A stretch of DNA of 64,000 nt from CBDCVN01 sp965223045 (GTDB lineage Bacteria; Deinococcota; Deinococci; Deinococcales; Trueperaceae): the NCBI GenBank assembly GCA_965223045.1, contig CBDCVN010000013.1, forward strand, positions 3,472,001 through 3,536,000. Direction: 5' to 3'. The translations under genes and the position numbers were made by a program. The notes below the pieces were generated by a model. The model did no database searches. It was not told where the DNA came from and saw nothing but the letters and a program-made list of their open reading frames with translations. Of this stretch, positions 25,160 through 34,046 are shown one piece after another; position 1 is the first letter of the stretch; each line of letters starts with the position of its first letter.

Positions 25160-25751
25160 CAAAAAAGTTCGTTAGAAACAATGTAAAGAAGTTAAGCAAT
25201 TAGACTTAGCTTCTTCTTTTTTGATGAATATACAACCACAATACAACCACAAAGTTTAATTGACTGCATTCATAGGTGGAAGATAATCAAGAATTGACAC
25301 TTCTTCTTCCTCTTGATGTTCTCTAAAAATATGACCGTAGGTGTCAACAGTAAACGAAGGGTTTGTATGGCCTAATCGTTCTGCCACTTCCACAGATGAC
25401 TTTCCAATCTGAATTAGCATAGAAGCATGTAAATGCCTAAGATCATGAAGCCTTATTTTAGGGAACAGCTCACCATTATCAAGTCTTTTAAGGTCTGCCT
25501 CATTTCCTGTAGCAATTAGTTCTTCACGCCACTTATCACGGGTAATTTTTTGTAGTTTGTACCATTCACGCTCAAGGTTACGAGGATTCATAGCAGTACC
25601 AACACTAGAAGGGAATACTAAATTGCTGCTTTGCCATATTGCACAATTATTAATTTCAATACCTTGCTTTATTTCATGCTCTTTCAGAACCGCTACTATA
25701 TCCTTTGCCAGCTTAATAGTACGTTCACCCTTCCTAGTTTTTGAAGTAACA

Positions 25752-27466
25752 ACTCAACTTTGGCAGTAGTGAGTATGTTAGTAATATTAGTTCACTCAAC
25801 TAATTATAGCAATTCTCAAAGGAAAAATCATCAGTAAAGGAACAAAGAAAACCTAAAAGACCTAAATAGTAAATTAAAAAGGACTCAAAAAGCAATTGGA
25901 TTTTTAAATAAACGCTTTCTAGTAGCAGACAGCAGCTAAAATAGGTGCCATCAAACTTTCAAGTGTTTGCCCTTTTACTAATCCAGCACTTATGAAACTT
26001 GCCAAACTCCACAAGCTCTGTGCTTTTGCTACTCGACACCAATGGGAGTTACTACCTTCAATTTCTACCTTGAGTTGATTTTGAAGCTTTTTTAAGAGGT
26101 CCTGATCATGAGGTATGGCTCGCAATAAGCTGTAAACTACGGCAACAAAGCTAATATGTCTGCATATCGCTTCAATATCCCGTACCTGATACTGGTCCAA
26201 ACCTTCTGCCTTACCTTCTTCATGATATACTTCAATTGGCCACCTATGGCGTCTGATTCTTGTTATTCCTGCTGATTGCCATTTTAAGCAATTTGAAATT
26301 AATGCATATGGCTCACCCTTCAATTCTTCCTCTCTGTAATTGATAACTAATCTTTGCTTCCCAAAATTCTTAACCTTAATCGTGCAACAAAAACTGTAGT
26401 ACCTTTCTTTCTTTCCCTTGTAGGAAATGGTTATTTTACGGAAAACTGGCTTCTTCTCCTCACTTAAATTATCGAAATGCTCTTTTTTAAGTCTCTGACT
26501 GAAGTCTTTAATTGTTTCTTCTTGCCCATTTACAATTACTTTATCATCTGCACAAAGTGTTCCTACATAGGGAAGTTTAAGTTCCTTGTCAATGAAACGA
26601 CAAAAAGGAGCTGCTGTATACCATTTATCAAATACTATAGGCAGTTTCATCCTTGGATTACTTTCCTTCCATTTAGATAGCAATCTTTTTGCAATGTGAA
26701 ACTTGCTTTCATACAAATCTGTGACACCATCTTTGTTTTGATGCCTTCTCCATAATCTTATCAAGTACTGTCGCCATTTTGCTTCATTAGTCTTTTTCAG
26801 TTCTAGCTTACTTTCCTTGATGGGAATACCTAGCTCTGGCAGCCCCTCCTCTATTTTCTCAAGGTCAGCGGGTTTCCATAATTCAAATTCTACTGGATAG
26901 TCAGTTTGATCGTCACTATAGTGTAACCCTACCAAATGGTGCGCCCAAACATGGCATCCTTTACTAGAATCATAAAGTTTTGCTATGCCTTTAAAGTGTT
27001 TGCCATAATGCTCAAGCAAAGTATCATCTATACTTAACACACCTTTAGGTTTGAAACGAGTACCTTCCAGACTTGCTAAAAGGTCTAAACGTTTTTGGTT
27101 TAGTTTCTCTTCACTAAAAGGGCTTTTGTTTAACAAGCGATTAAGGCTGCTTTGATCACGGTTCTCAAAAATAATCAAGCGATTAATCCCCTCAACGGTT
27201 TTGTTTTCTGAAACAATAAGTCCACTTATATAACGTTTGAACTGTGTCATGGCTGAATCAGAGAAAATATCTTTAAAGAAATGTTCATAATGCTTAACAA
27301 CTTCAGGGTAATCAAGCAGGGGTACCATATAATCACCTCCACGGTGTGTTTATACATTTTAGGAGGTGTTATTCATAATGTGAAGATTAGTAACAATTTG
27401 CTTTATCGGATATTAGCCTATTTTCGTTTTCCTGACATCGCAAAGGCCTCACTGCAAAAGTTGAGT
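25752..27466 (-). mobile_element. IS4/IS701-like insertion sequence inside the integrase (1715 bp)
   Basis: Inverted repeats ACTCAACTTTGGCAGT (left) and the complement of ACTCAACTTTTGCAGT (right) bound the element. It is flanked by AACA on both sides (25748-25751 and 27467-27470); counting shared bases the flanking repeat can be read as up to 9 bp. One transposase gene is inside. It contains no CTCGAG. It interrupts the integrase between VVT and SKT. Confidence 0.88.
25919..27328 (-). CDS. DDE transposase of the IS4/IS701 group
   Basis: 469 residues. Acidic catalytic positions are visible in VLSIDDTLLEHYG, PIVFDKWYTA and RWPIEVYHEEGKAEGLDQYQVRD (Tyr/Arg/Trp then Glu). The last is the late motif of the IS4-like DDE superfamily, followed by the helical end YSLLRAIPHDQ. 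The start ATG at 27328 is about 140 bases inside the right repeat, and a strong GGAGG lies upstream (complement of CCTCC near 27340). The gene is intact. I am sure of the DDE class, less sure whether ISfinder would call it IS701 or IS4. Confidence 0.85.
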   Translation of the reverse strand: MVPLLDYPEVVKHYEHFFKDIFSDSAMTQFKRYISGLIVSENKTVEGINRLIIFENRDQSSLNRLLNKSPFSEEKLNQKRLDLLASLEGTRFKPKGVLSIDDTLLEHYGKHFKGIAKLYDSSKGCHVWAHHLVGLHYSDDQTDYPVEFELWKPADLEKIEEGLPELGIPIKESKLELKKTNEAKWRQYLIRLWRRHQNKDGVTDLYESKFHIAKRLLSKWKESNPRMKLPIVFDKWYTAAPFCRFIDKELKLPYVGTLCADDKVIVNGQEETIKDFSQRLKKEHFDNLSEEKKPVFRKITISYKGKKERYYSFCCTIKVKNFGKQRLVINYREEELKGEPYALISNCLKWQSAGITRIRRHRWPIEVYHEEGKAEGLDQYQVRDIEAICRHISFVAVVYSLLRAIPHDQDLLKKLQNQLKVEIEGSNSHWCRVAKAQSLWSLASFISAGLVKGQTLESLMAPILAAVCY

Positions 27467-28178
27467 AACAACACGTAAACGGTTATCAGTGATGTGTGAC
27501 CATTCTAGAGCTAGCAATTCACCACGCCTTAATCCTGTAGCCATAGCCAAATAAAAGAGAGCGTAAAGTCTGTGTGTTCGTGCGGTATCTAAAAATCGTA
27601 CAGCTTCCGAGGGAGTCCAAATGTTTACAGACTTTTTTTCTACTTTCAATGGAGTGATAGCCTCAGCAGGGTTTTTAGGTAAAATTTGCCACCTAACAGC
27701 TTGTTTAAAAGCCCCATGAAGTTGTACTCTTATAAGTTCTGCTGTACGTTTACCAACATTATTAGCAATGTCACTACATAGATTTTGAAGGTGCATAGGA
27801 GAAAGCTTGGCTAGTTTTAGCCTACCGATCTTTGGAAGTATGTGCAATTCTGCTTGCTTACGGTAAATTTCGACTGTTCTAGGTTTTACACTTTGTGCTT
27901 TTTCAGTATGCCAACGTTCAAGAAGCTGCTCAACAGTTAACTCAGAATCTACATAAGTGCCCATTGCTAACTGTCTTTTGATCTCTTCAAGTTTTTCTCT
28001 TACTTCTGCTTGAGTCTTACCGTAAAGGGTTTTACGTTTACGTTTACGATTACCCTCAGCATCATAACCTATCGAAAGAACACCACGCCATCTTTCATAT
28101 GTACTACCATTTGCTCGAGTCTTTATTTCCTTAATAATAGAACCTTCACCATCTGCTCGAGTCCTAGTTTTACGTCGC

Positions 28179-28418
28179 TTAGGCATCGTTAGGATTCCAT
28201 TCTAGCAAGTCACAAATAGATAAGTCTTGCTCTGTAAGGTCTCGCAAAGTTCTAATAGCAACATCTAAAGTATCAGTGTTTAGATTATGTGTTTCGCCAT
28301 TAACCAAGCGGTATACAGTCCTTTTAGCTAACCCTGATGCTTTCCAAAATTGGTAAGTTGTTACCCCTTTCTTTTCTAAGTGCTCTTTAATTTTCCATTG
28401 AATAGGCATGTTTGTCAT
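28179..28418 (-). CDS. Small helix-turn-helix regulator (Cro/XRE type)
   Basis: 79 residues. IKEHLEKKGVTTYQFWKASGLAKRTVYRLVNGETHNLNTDTLDVAIRTLRDL is a classic five-helix XRE domain: helix 2 QFWKASGLA, recognition helix KRTVYRLVNG, and a late helix. The end (LSICDLLEWN) is typical of short Cro-like repressors. It overlaps the integrase start and is transcribed from the divergent promoter at 28435-28478, whose operator arms are its likely binding sites. It probably controls both the integrase and the rightward genes. Confidence 0.8.
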   Translation of the reverse strand: MTNMPIQWKIKEHLEKKGVTTYQFWKASGLAKRTVYRLVNGETHNLNTDTLDVAIRTLRDLTEQDLSICDLLEWNPNDA

Positions 28419-28434
28419 ATTATCACCTTATAGA

Positions 28435-28478
28435 TATAGTAGCACAATTGACCCCTAAGCGCAATATGTGCTACTATA
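28435..28478. promoter_or_regulatory. Overlapping divergent promoters with a 12-bp inverted operator
   Basis: TATAGTAGCACA (28435-28446) and TGTGCTACTATA (28467-28478) are perfect inverted complements. Rightward promoter: TTGACC (28448-28453), 18-base spacer, TACTAT (28472-28477). Leftward promoter: TTGCGC and TACTAT on the complementary strand with a 17-base spacer. Each -10 lies inside one operator arm, so one dimeric repressor can close both promoters. The regulator gene at 28179-28418 is read from the leftward promoter. Confidence 0.75.
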
Positions 28479-28695
28479 GAAATCTAAGAGAGCAAACTAA
28501 CAAGCCAAACCTCTTAGAAATTACTGTGAGAGTAAGGAGAATTTATTAACACATATAATCTCATAAAGATTAAAGTAATGGTACATCTATCTCAATTTTT
28601 GTAATGAAGTTCGCTTCCAAGAAAAACATTGCATTAATTGGAGGAACTTGTTTTTTACAAACACTACATTTTCTACTTTTTGTTATTTTGATTAA

Positions 28696-28986
28696 ATGGG
28701 TATTCTTAGTAGTTATATCTTTAATAGATCAGAAAAAGATAACGATAAATCTGCTGTTGAATCTCGCTATTGTAGATGGTGTTATTTCGAATTTTTCTTG
28801 AAAGATAAAAATAACAAAAATATTATAACTGATCTTTTTAATAGTTGTTTACCTCTTTTTAACTTGAATGAAGCTTCATCATGGCGTCATTTGAAAATGA
28901 TTTCAGATGGAAGTCTAGATGAATTTAAAGAATTTATAAGAAATAGGTTTTCAGACAGGCAAAATGAGCATGATTGGAAAGATTGA
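28696..28986 (+). CDS. Hypothetical protein of the element, 96 residues
   Basis: Contains ESRYCRWCYFEFFLKDKNNKN, with a C-x-x-C pair, then helical SSWRHLKMISDGSLDEFKEFIRNRF. No family is recognised. ATG immediately follows an in-frame stop, so the start is fixed at or after 28696, but there is no good ribosome site. It ends 9 bases before the next gene on the same strand, consistent with a two-gene unit under the rightward promoter. Confidence 0.4.
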   Translation: MGILSSYIFNRSEKDNDKSAVESRYCRWCYFEFFLKDKNNKNIITDLFNSCLPLFNLNEASSWRHLKMISDGSLDEFKEFIRNRFSDRQNEHDWKD

Positions 28987-28995
28987 GAAGATTGG

Positions 28996-29613
28996 ATGAT
29001 TGATGATTTTCTTAAGGATAAAATTTCACAAGACAGAAGCAGAAAATTAAAAGCCGCACTTACTAGTTGGGTAGCAAAAGCAGATCTCAAAGGTCAAGGT
29101 ACCAATGATTGGATTTATGATGTAGCTTTAGCAACTTTAGGTTATTGGCAAATGGCTCCAATTAAAGAACCGTGTATACCAAATAGAACTTCTATTACTT
29201 CCAGCTATATCACAAGTGGATACCGCTCTGATATTGAAGAGGTATTAATTATTTGCCCCCCTCAGCTATATCATCTATTTTCAGATAAGGCTTTTGGGAA
29301 AATTTCTCATATAAGTGGTTTTGAACCTAGTTCAGAATTTAGGAAACAGGCGCGTAAACGAATTCTTAAAGAGGTAAATAAATACCTTGATAGTGTTGAA
29401 AAAACTCATAAGGATTTTTCACTTTGGACAGGTAAAAGAGTTAAAAAGCTTAGTATTGAAGATAAGGTTAATTTTGTTTATCTGAGAGTTCAAAAGGGCA
29501 AGACACAAGAAGAAATTGTCAAAGAGGAGCCATACTTATCTAAAGAACTATCTCTGAGAACAATTTCAAAAGCACAACAAGAAATGGCGGAAATGCTAGG
29601 AATAAAAATATGA
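28996..29613 (+). CDS. Hypothetical protein with a C-terminal helix-turn-helix-like segment
   Basis: 205 residues, no signal or membrane segment. Residues 1-70 are helical with a W-rich stretch (WVAKADLKGQGTNDWIYDVALATLGYWQM); residues 75-130 are mixed; the end (LSIEDKVNFVYLRVQKGKTQEEIVKEEPYLSKELSLRTISKAQQEMAEMLG) looks like a sigma-like or small-terminase-like helix-turn-helix. It follows 28696-28986 and precedes two excisionase-type genes, so a regulatory role in the element is plausible. No named family. Confidence 0.5.
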   Translation: MIDDFLKDKISQDRSRKLKAALTSWVAKADLKGQGTNDWIYDVALATLGYWQMAPIKEPCIPNRTSITSSYITSGYRSDIEEVLIICPPQLYHLFSDKAFGKISHISGFEPSSEFRKQARKRILKEVNKYLDSVEKTHKDFSLWTGKRVKKLSIEDKVNFVYLRVQKGKTQEEIVKEEPYLSKELSLRTISKAQQEMAEMLGIKI

Positions 29614-29713
29614 ACTTAAAAACTTAATAAGACACTTCTTAAGTTCATGGACTTACTGAATCTAGTACGTCATTATGAGTCTATGTGCACAGATTCTACC
29701 TTATGGAGATTTT

Positions 29714-29923
29714 ATGAAAAGATTGGGAACTGCTGAAGAAGTAGCAGAACGTTTAAATATTAAGAGAAGTCGACCATATGAAATGGCGAATGCAGGTCTC
29801 CTAGATGGCATTGTTGTGCGTTTAGGTAGACAGGTACGTTTCGATATGGATGCACTAGAGGAATGGATTGGTAATGGCGGAAAATCGTTAGAACATGGTT
29901 GGAGAAAGGAGGCTACTCAATGA
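29714..29923 (+). CDS. Excisionase-family DNA-binding protein (first of a pair)
   Basis: 69 residues from the ATG at 29714, which has GGAG 6 bases upstream. LGTAEEVAERLNIKRSRPYEMANAGLLDGIVVRLGRQVRFDMDALEEWI is the helix-turn-helix domain of the excisionase/HTH_17 class: two helices, a G-x-x-R-F wing and a closing helix. Its stop overlaps the start of a second, similar gene as ATGA. It probably directs excision or regulates the element. Confidence 0.75.
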   Translation: MKRLGTAEEVAERLNIKRSRPYEMANAGLLDGIVVRLGRQVRFDMDALEEWIGNGGKSLEHGWRKEATQ

Positions 29924-30108
29924 AACAAAAAAATGACCAACTTGCATTTAATGTTCGTGAAGCCGCTGCCATGCTTGGAATTTCAGCACCAACAATGCTT
30001 AAGTTATTGCCAAGAATCACTCACCAACGTGTTGGTAAGCGAGTTCTTATATCTCGAGCAGCGCTCGAAAGATTTCTTGAGTCAAGTGAAGGAGAAAAAG
30101 CCTATTAG
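29920..30108 (+). CDS. Excisionase-family DNA-binding protein (second of a pair)
   Basis: 62 residues from the ATG at 29920, preceded by AAGGAGG. FNVREAAAMLGISAPTMLKLLPRITHQRVGKRVLISRAALERFLES is the same winged-helix plan as the gene before it (REAAxxLGIS, recognition helix, VGKRxLISRxALExF). The two are translationally coupled. Tandem HTH_17 genes are common just before replication genes in integrative elements. Confidence 0.75.
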   Translation: MKQKNDQLAFNVREAAAMLGISAPTMLKLLPRITHQRVGKRVLISRAALERFLESSEGEKAY

Positions 30109-30401
30109 AGGTTTAGTAAACGAAAACCAGAAGTTAGATTGCGATTTAATTAGGGTTTTTAAGTTAGTTAGCTCGAGTACACCCAAGAGTTTTGACAGAC
30201 TAACTGGACACACTCGAGCTCTGACAAATACATTCCATCTGAAGAATAAGGAAGGCATTTAGTTGATTTTAACAACATTCAAATATTAAGGTATCAAAGA
30301 ATTTTTAATTTTTCAATTGTGAATTTGTGTCTACTAAGAGTTTGAATTAAAGATCTAGCCTTGTAGACACATTTGGGCAATTACAAGGTGGTGAAGTTTT
30401 C

Positions 30402-30626
30402 TTGTACTCGCATATACCGAAATTAGAAGAATTTCTTAAAGTCAGTTCAACCTCTTGGCCTATACAGATTAGGATAAGTGATTTAATGGAAATTAAAAAT
30501 AAAGATGGCCCCTTCACGGAGTTTAATCAAAATATTGAATTTCAGGGAAACATGGGAAGTGCTATTTGCATTCTAACACGTAGAAAAAGGGGGAAACAAG
30601 TACTTAAGGGAACATGTTATGGGTGA
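30402..30626 (+). CDS. Uncertain small protein upstream of the replication gene
   Basis: 74 residues (SHIPKLEEFLKVSSTSWPIQIRISDLMEIKNKDGPF...), overlapping the ATG of the prim-pol gene by 8 bases. The overlap supports reality, but the start and family are unclear, and the preceding 290 bases (30109-30401) hold no recognisable gene. It may be longer with an alternative start. Confidence 0.35.
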   Translation: MYSHIPKLEEFLKVSSTSWPIQIRISDLMEIKNKDGPFTEFNQNIEFQGNMGSAICILTRRKRGKQVLKGTCYG

Positions 30627-33231
30627 GATTTTGCGTGCTGCTCAAAGCTATTGGCGAAAGGGTTTTTCAATTATACCAGTAAAGACTGACAAAAAGCCCG
30701 CCATTAGTAATTGGAAGCAATATCAGACTAAAGGACCAACAGCAGAACAGCTAGATAGCTTGTTTAAAGAAGCTAAAGGTATAGCTTTGGTTTGTGGTTA
30801 TAAAGAAATTGTTTGCTTTGATTTTGATGCTCAAAACTTGGACAAATTTGAGCATGAACCCTATGAAATTGTTGAAGACTTCTTTGAGCCTTTTATAGAT
30901 ACTGCTACACAATGGCTAAACGACAATCAATATGTAATTGCTAAGTCTAAGAGCGGTGGTAGACATCTGTACATCTGTATAGAAGGTGTGGAGTATAAAG
31001 AAATTGATGGCAATTTAAAACTAGCTCACATACCAGCAATTAGCAAAGCTAATGGTAAAGAAACGAATAAGACATTTATTGAGACTCGAGGTTTTGGTGG
31101 CTATGTTGTTTGTCCACCTACAGAAGGTTATGAATACTTACATGGTGATTTAAAAGCAGAAGAGCTTCAACCTATTCCCCTAGAGGTTTATCACCTTCTT
31201 ATAAAGCTTGCTAGAAACTTCTCACAGGTAGCTCAAGAAGAAGAAAGCTTTACTCAAGAAAGGCCTAAAGAGAGAAATACACCTCATAGATTGACTGTTA
31301 TTGACGCCTTTAATGATAAGTATCATCCTAGTAAGTTTTTAGATAAGCATGGTTATAAACTCAAACTTAAAGGACTATTTGTAAACACCTACCTTGCTCC
31401 TGATTCCATATCTAAAAATGCGGGAGTTAGGCTATTTCATAACCAAGAAAAGCCTATGGTGTTTTCACATCATGCCAGCGATCCTCTTGGTGATGGTAAA
31501 GGACATGATGCTTTTGACTGTTTCGTGATACTCGAGCATGGAAGTAACTTTGACAGTGCTTTTAGAGTTGCTCGAGATGAGTTTGGGAGCAATAGTAGAG
31601 ATTATAGTTTTAGTAGTAATAACAAAGCTGATTTTGACAGAACACCTAGTGAACCTGAAAAGCCTTGGGGTGAACTAAGTGACTTGCCAGAAATAAGACC
31701 ATCAGCTGAACCTCTTGATTCTAGACTAATTCCTGAATCATTTAAACCTTGGCTCGAGGATATATCAGAACGTGCAGCTATCCCCATTGAAATGCCTACT
31801 CTTGCTGCACTTGTGGCAGCAGGTGCTGCTGTAGGTAGACGCATAGGTATTTACCCTAAACGTTTTGATGATTGGGTAGTTGTTCCTAATTTATGGGGAG
31901 GGGTAGTGTGTCGTGCAGGAATGTTAAAAAGCCCAATACTGCAAGAAGCTATGAAGCCTCTAAATAGGATTGCTGCAAAAGCATATGACGATTTTGAAGC
32001 AGAACAAGAGGACAATGAACACAAACAGGAGATGATTGATCTCGAGATTAAGAGTTTAAAAAAAGCACTTACTAAAATTTTAGATGACAGGAAAAGTGCT
32101 ACACGGGTAGATATAGAGAATCTTCAAGATGACATTGCTAAAAAACAGAAGGAGATTAATAAGCTTAAGGATAAAACAGCTGTACGTTACATTACCCAAG
32201 ACAGCACTGTTGAAAAACTTGGAGAGTTGTTTAAGGAAAACCCATTTGGGCTATTTCTATTAAGAGATGAGTTAGCAGGATGGTTTAGAGGTCTAGATAA
32301 AACAGGACAAGAAGGTGCTCGTGAGTTTTTCCTTGAAACTTGGAATGGCACAGGAGACTACACCTCTGATCGTATAGGTCGGGGTACAGTACGCGTAAAG
32401 ACATGCTGCTTAAGCGTTTTTGGTGGTATCCAACCAGGTAAGCTAAAGAAATATATCAATGAAGCTTTAACAGAGGGTGATGGAGCAGATGGGTTACTGC
32501 AAAGATTCCAGATAGTGATATGGCCTGAAGAGTTACCCGAGTGGAAAAATATAGACCGATACCCTAACAAAGATGCTAGAAACAGAGTTTACAAAGTATT
32601 TGAGAACCTAGTTAAGCTTTCTGCAGAAAGCTTTGGTTTGGAACTAGAAGAGGATGAGATACCAGCGCTACACTTTTCTGATGATGCTCAAGAACTATTT
32701 GATGAATGGAGGGACAAATTAGAAATACGTTTACGTGGTGAAGAGCTTAAGAAATCCCCTGCTTTCGCATCTCACTTAAGTAAATACCGCTCACTTATGC
32801 CTACTCTAGCTTTACTTTTCCACCTAATAGATTTTGCTGACTATTGCGTAGACTCTGATAAAAGAATAACTGACTCTGAGAAAGTAAGTTTAGCAGCTGC
32901 TAAAAAAGCAGCTGCATTGTGCGATTATTTAGAGGAACACTCAAAACGTATTTATGCAACAGAATTAGGTAAAGCTTTAGTTGTTGCTGAAGCTTTGATT
33001 TATAGAATTGAGAATGACTTTATTCAAGATAATTGTACTGTTAGAGATATATATCGTTGTGGTTGGACAGGGTTAAAAGATAAGGATGCTGTTTTAGAGG
33101 GTTTAGAAAAACTAGCAGAGTATAACTATGTGCGTTTAGAAGATAGAGATATAAAAGGCCGTACTTCATTTGCTGTTAGGTTGCACCCTGATTTTAGAAA
33201 GAAAGAAGAGAAGGAAGGTGAAGGGAAGTAA
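30619..33231 (+). CDS. Bifunctional primase-polymerase / DUF3987 replication protein
   Basis: 870 residues. The N-terminal 200 residues are an archaeo-eukaryotic prim-pol domain: YWRKGFSIIPVKTDKKPAISNWKQYQ, the metal motif IVCFDFDAQN, and SKSGGRHLYIC. After a linker, residues about 375-860 match DUF3987, a helicase-like domain of plasmids and phages (IEMPTLAALVAAGAAVGRRIGIYPK, WGGVVCRAGMLKSPILQEAMKPL in place of a classic Walker A, LLRDELAGWFRGLD and GDGADGLLQRFQIVIWPEE). A central coiled coil lies near 470-520. Such proteins start replication of plasmid-like elements. The gene's last base is the first of the next ATG, so it is coupled to the following gene. Confidence 0.88.
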   Translation: MGEILRAAQSYWRKGFSIIPVKTDKKPAISNWKQYQTKGPTAEQLDSLFKEAKGIALVCGYKEIVCFDFDAQNLDKFEHEPYEIVEDFFEPFIDTATQWLNDNQYVIAKSKSGGRHLYICIEGVEYKEIDGNLKLAHIPAISKANGKETNKTFIETRGFGGYVVCPPTEGYEYLHGDLKAEELQPIPLEVYHLLIKLARNFSQVAQEEESFTQERPKERNTPHRLTVIDAFNDKYHPSKFLDKHGYKLKLKGLFVNTYLAPDSISKNAGVRLFHNQEKPMVFSHHASDPLGDGKGHDAFDCFVILEHGSNFDSAFRVARDEFGSNSRDYSFSSNNKADFDRTPSEPEKPWGELSDLPEIRPSAEPLDSRLIPESFKPWLEDISERAAIPIEMPTLAALVAAGAAVGRRIGIYPKRFDDWVVVPNLWGGVVCRAGMLKSPILQEAMKPLNRIAAKAYDDFEAEQEDNEHKQEMIDLEIKSLKKALTKILDDRKSATRVDIENLQDDIAKKQKEINKLKDKTAVRYITQDSTVEKLGELFKENPFGLFLLRDELAGWFRGLDKTGQEGAREFFLETWNGTGDYTSDRIGRGTVRVKTCCLSVFGGIQPGKLKKYINEALTEGDGADGLLQRFQIVIWPEELPEWKNIDRYPNKDARNRVYKVFENLVKLSAESFGLELEEDEIPALHFSDDAQELFDEWRDKLEIRLRGEELKKSPAFASHLSKYRSLMPTLALLFHLIDFADYCVDSDKRITDSEKVSLAAAKKAAALCDYLEEHSKRIYATELGKALVVAEALIYRIENDFIQDNCTVRDIYRCGWTGLKDKDAVLEGLEKLAEYNYVRLEDRDIKGRTSFAVRLHPDFRKKEEKEGEGK

Positions 33232-33986
33232 TGTCTAGTCCTTGGTTAAATTGGACTCCTAAAGATCAGGATGCCAATAAAAATTTAAGTGAAAAAGATG
33301 CAAAATTTTCTGAAACGTCTAAAAGTTCAACTGACATCACTGACAATAAGATTGAAGGAAATCATTTGATGTCAGTGGTGTCAGTAGGTAATGAGGGCAT
33401 ATTTGAAAAAAATACTAAAGAAAATAGTAGGATTTTTTTTCAAACGTCTAAAAAGTCAACTGACATCACTGACAATAAGATAAAAGAAGATGATTTGATG
33501 TCAGCGATGTCAGTAGGTAATGAGGGCATATTTGAAAAAAAAGAAAGCTTTGTTAACGACATAAGTCTTTTCTATGAACACAACGGCATTGAACAGCTAA
33601 TACTTAACCCTAAGAAAGAACATTTTAACAAGGCAAAGCTTGCTGCCTACTTCACCCTATGGAATGTAACAACAGGTGAAGTAATAGAACAAAAGGGTAG
33701 CTTTCCAGTAGCTCCAACAAAAAAGCTACAGCCAACAGATGACTGGCTAAACGTTCTTAAAGAGTTATTTGACTCTCATAGCCTGAATCCTAAACATGAC
33801 CATAAGCTTATGGCTACTTGGCAAGCTTTAGATGTTGGTGTTATCGATCAACAGAAGGCTATAGAAAACTATAAGGAGGTTGCTGAGGAATTAGGTCTTA
33901 TATCAACAGAACTTGTTTCTAAGACCAAAGAAGTTGCTAAGTCTGATCAAATACCCACAACCACAAGTAATTTAGGAGAAAGCTAA
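33231..33986 (+). CDS. Hypothetical protein with an internal tandem duplication
   Basis: 251 residues, coupled to the replication gene. Residues about 23-105 consist of two near-identical units, each with TSK-S-STDITDNKI then LMSVVSVGNEGIFEK (or LMSAMSVGNEGIFEK). The rest (residues 110-235) is a helical domain with PTDDWLNVLKELFDSHSLNPKHDHKLMATWQAL, not recognised. Proteins of this place in DUF3987 modules commonly have low-complexity starts. In DNA the TDITD and SVVSV segments are inverted complements and can fold as hairpins. Function unknown; replication accessory is inferred from coupling. Confidence 0.55.
   Translation: MSSPWLNWTPKDQDANKNLSEKDAKFSETSKSSTDITDNKIEGNHLMSVVSVGNEGIFEKNTKENSRIFFQTSKKSTDITDNKIKEDDLMSAMSVGNEGIFEKKESFVNDISLFYEHNGIEQLILNPKKEHFNKAKLAAYFTLWNVTTGEVIEQKGSFPVAPTKKLQPTDDWLNVLKELFDSHSLNPKHDHKLMATWQALDVGVIDQQKAIENYKEVAEELGLISTELVSKTKEVAKSDQIPTTTSNLGES
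33308..33540 (+). repeat. Tandem duplicated unit of about 120 bp with internal dyads
   Basis: The two units start near 33308 and 33436. Each holds ACTGACATCACTGACA followed about 30 bases later by a near-complement (TGTCAGTGGTGTCAGT in unit 1, TGTCAGCGATGTCAGT in unit 2; 15 of 16 pair in each). The same protein frame is read through both. Confidence 0.75.
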
Positions 33987-34046
33987 AAAAAGCTATGCAA
34001 AGAATACAGACAAACACTCGAGCAAGTAGAAGATAGGAAGTAATGC

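Larger units (their letters stand above)
25256..28186 (-). pseudogene. Tyrosine recombinase (integrase), split by an IS
   Basis: The N-terminal part is 28186-27471 and the C-terminal part 25751-25256. Joined after removing the IS and one AACA copy, they read ...RLRVVTSKTRKGERTIKLAKD..., a continuous protein of about 403 residues, normal for this family. It has an arm-binding N-terminus, a core-binding domain (TVEQLLERWHTEKAQSVKPRTVEIYRKQ), and the catalytic arginine in ATGLRRGELLALEW. HDLRHLHAS supplies the H-x-x-R, and LGHTNPSFTVDTYGH the nucleophilic Tyr. It lies beside the tRNA fragment, as expected of an integrase and its att site, and overlaps the upstream regulator by 8 bases. As it stands it cannot make a full recombinase. 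Confidence 0.9.

Noticed and set aside
28604..28801. Hydrophobic 65-residue frame as a membrane protein
   Set aside because: It overlaps the better supported frame 28696-28986 in another register, and its hydrophobicity can come from T-rich DNA.
29933..30262. 109-residue frame overlapping the second excisionase gene
   Set aside because: It is out of frame with a clear winged-helix gene over most of its length; the remaining tail has no start of its own.
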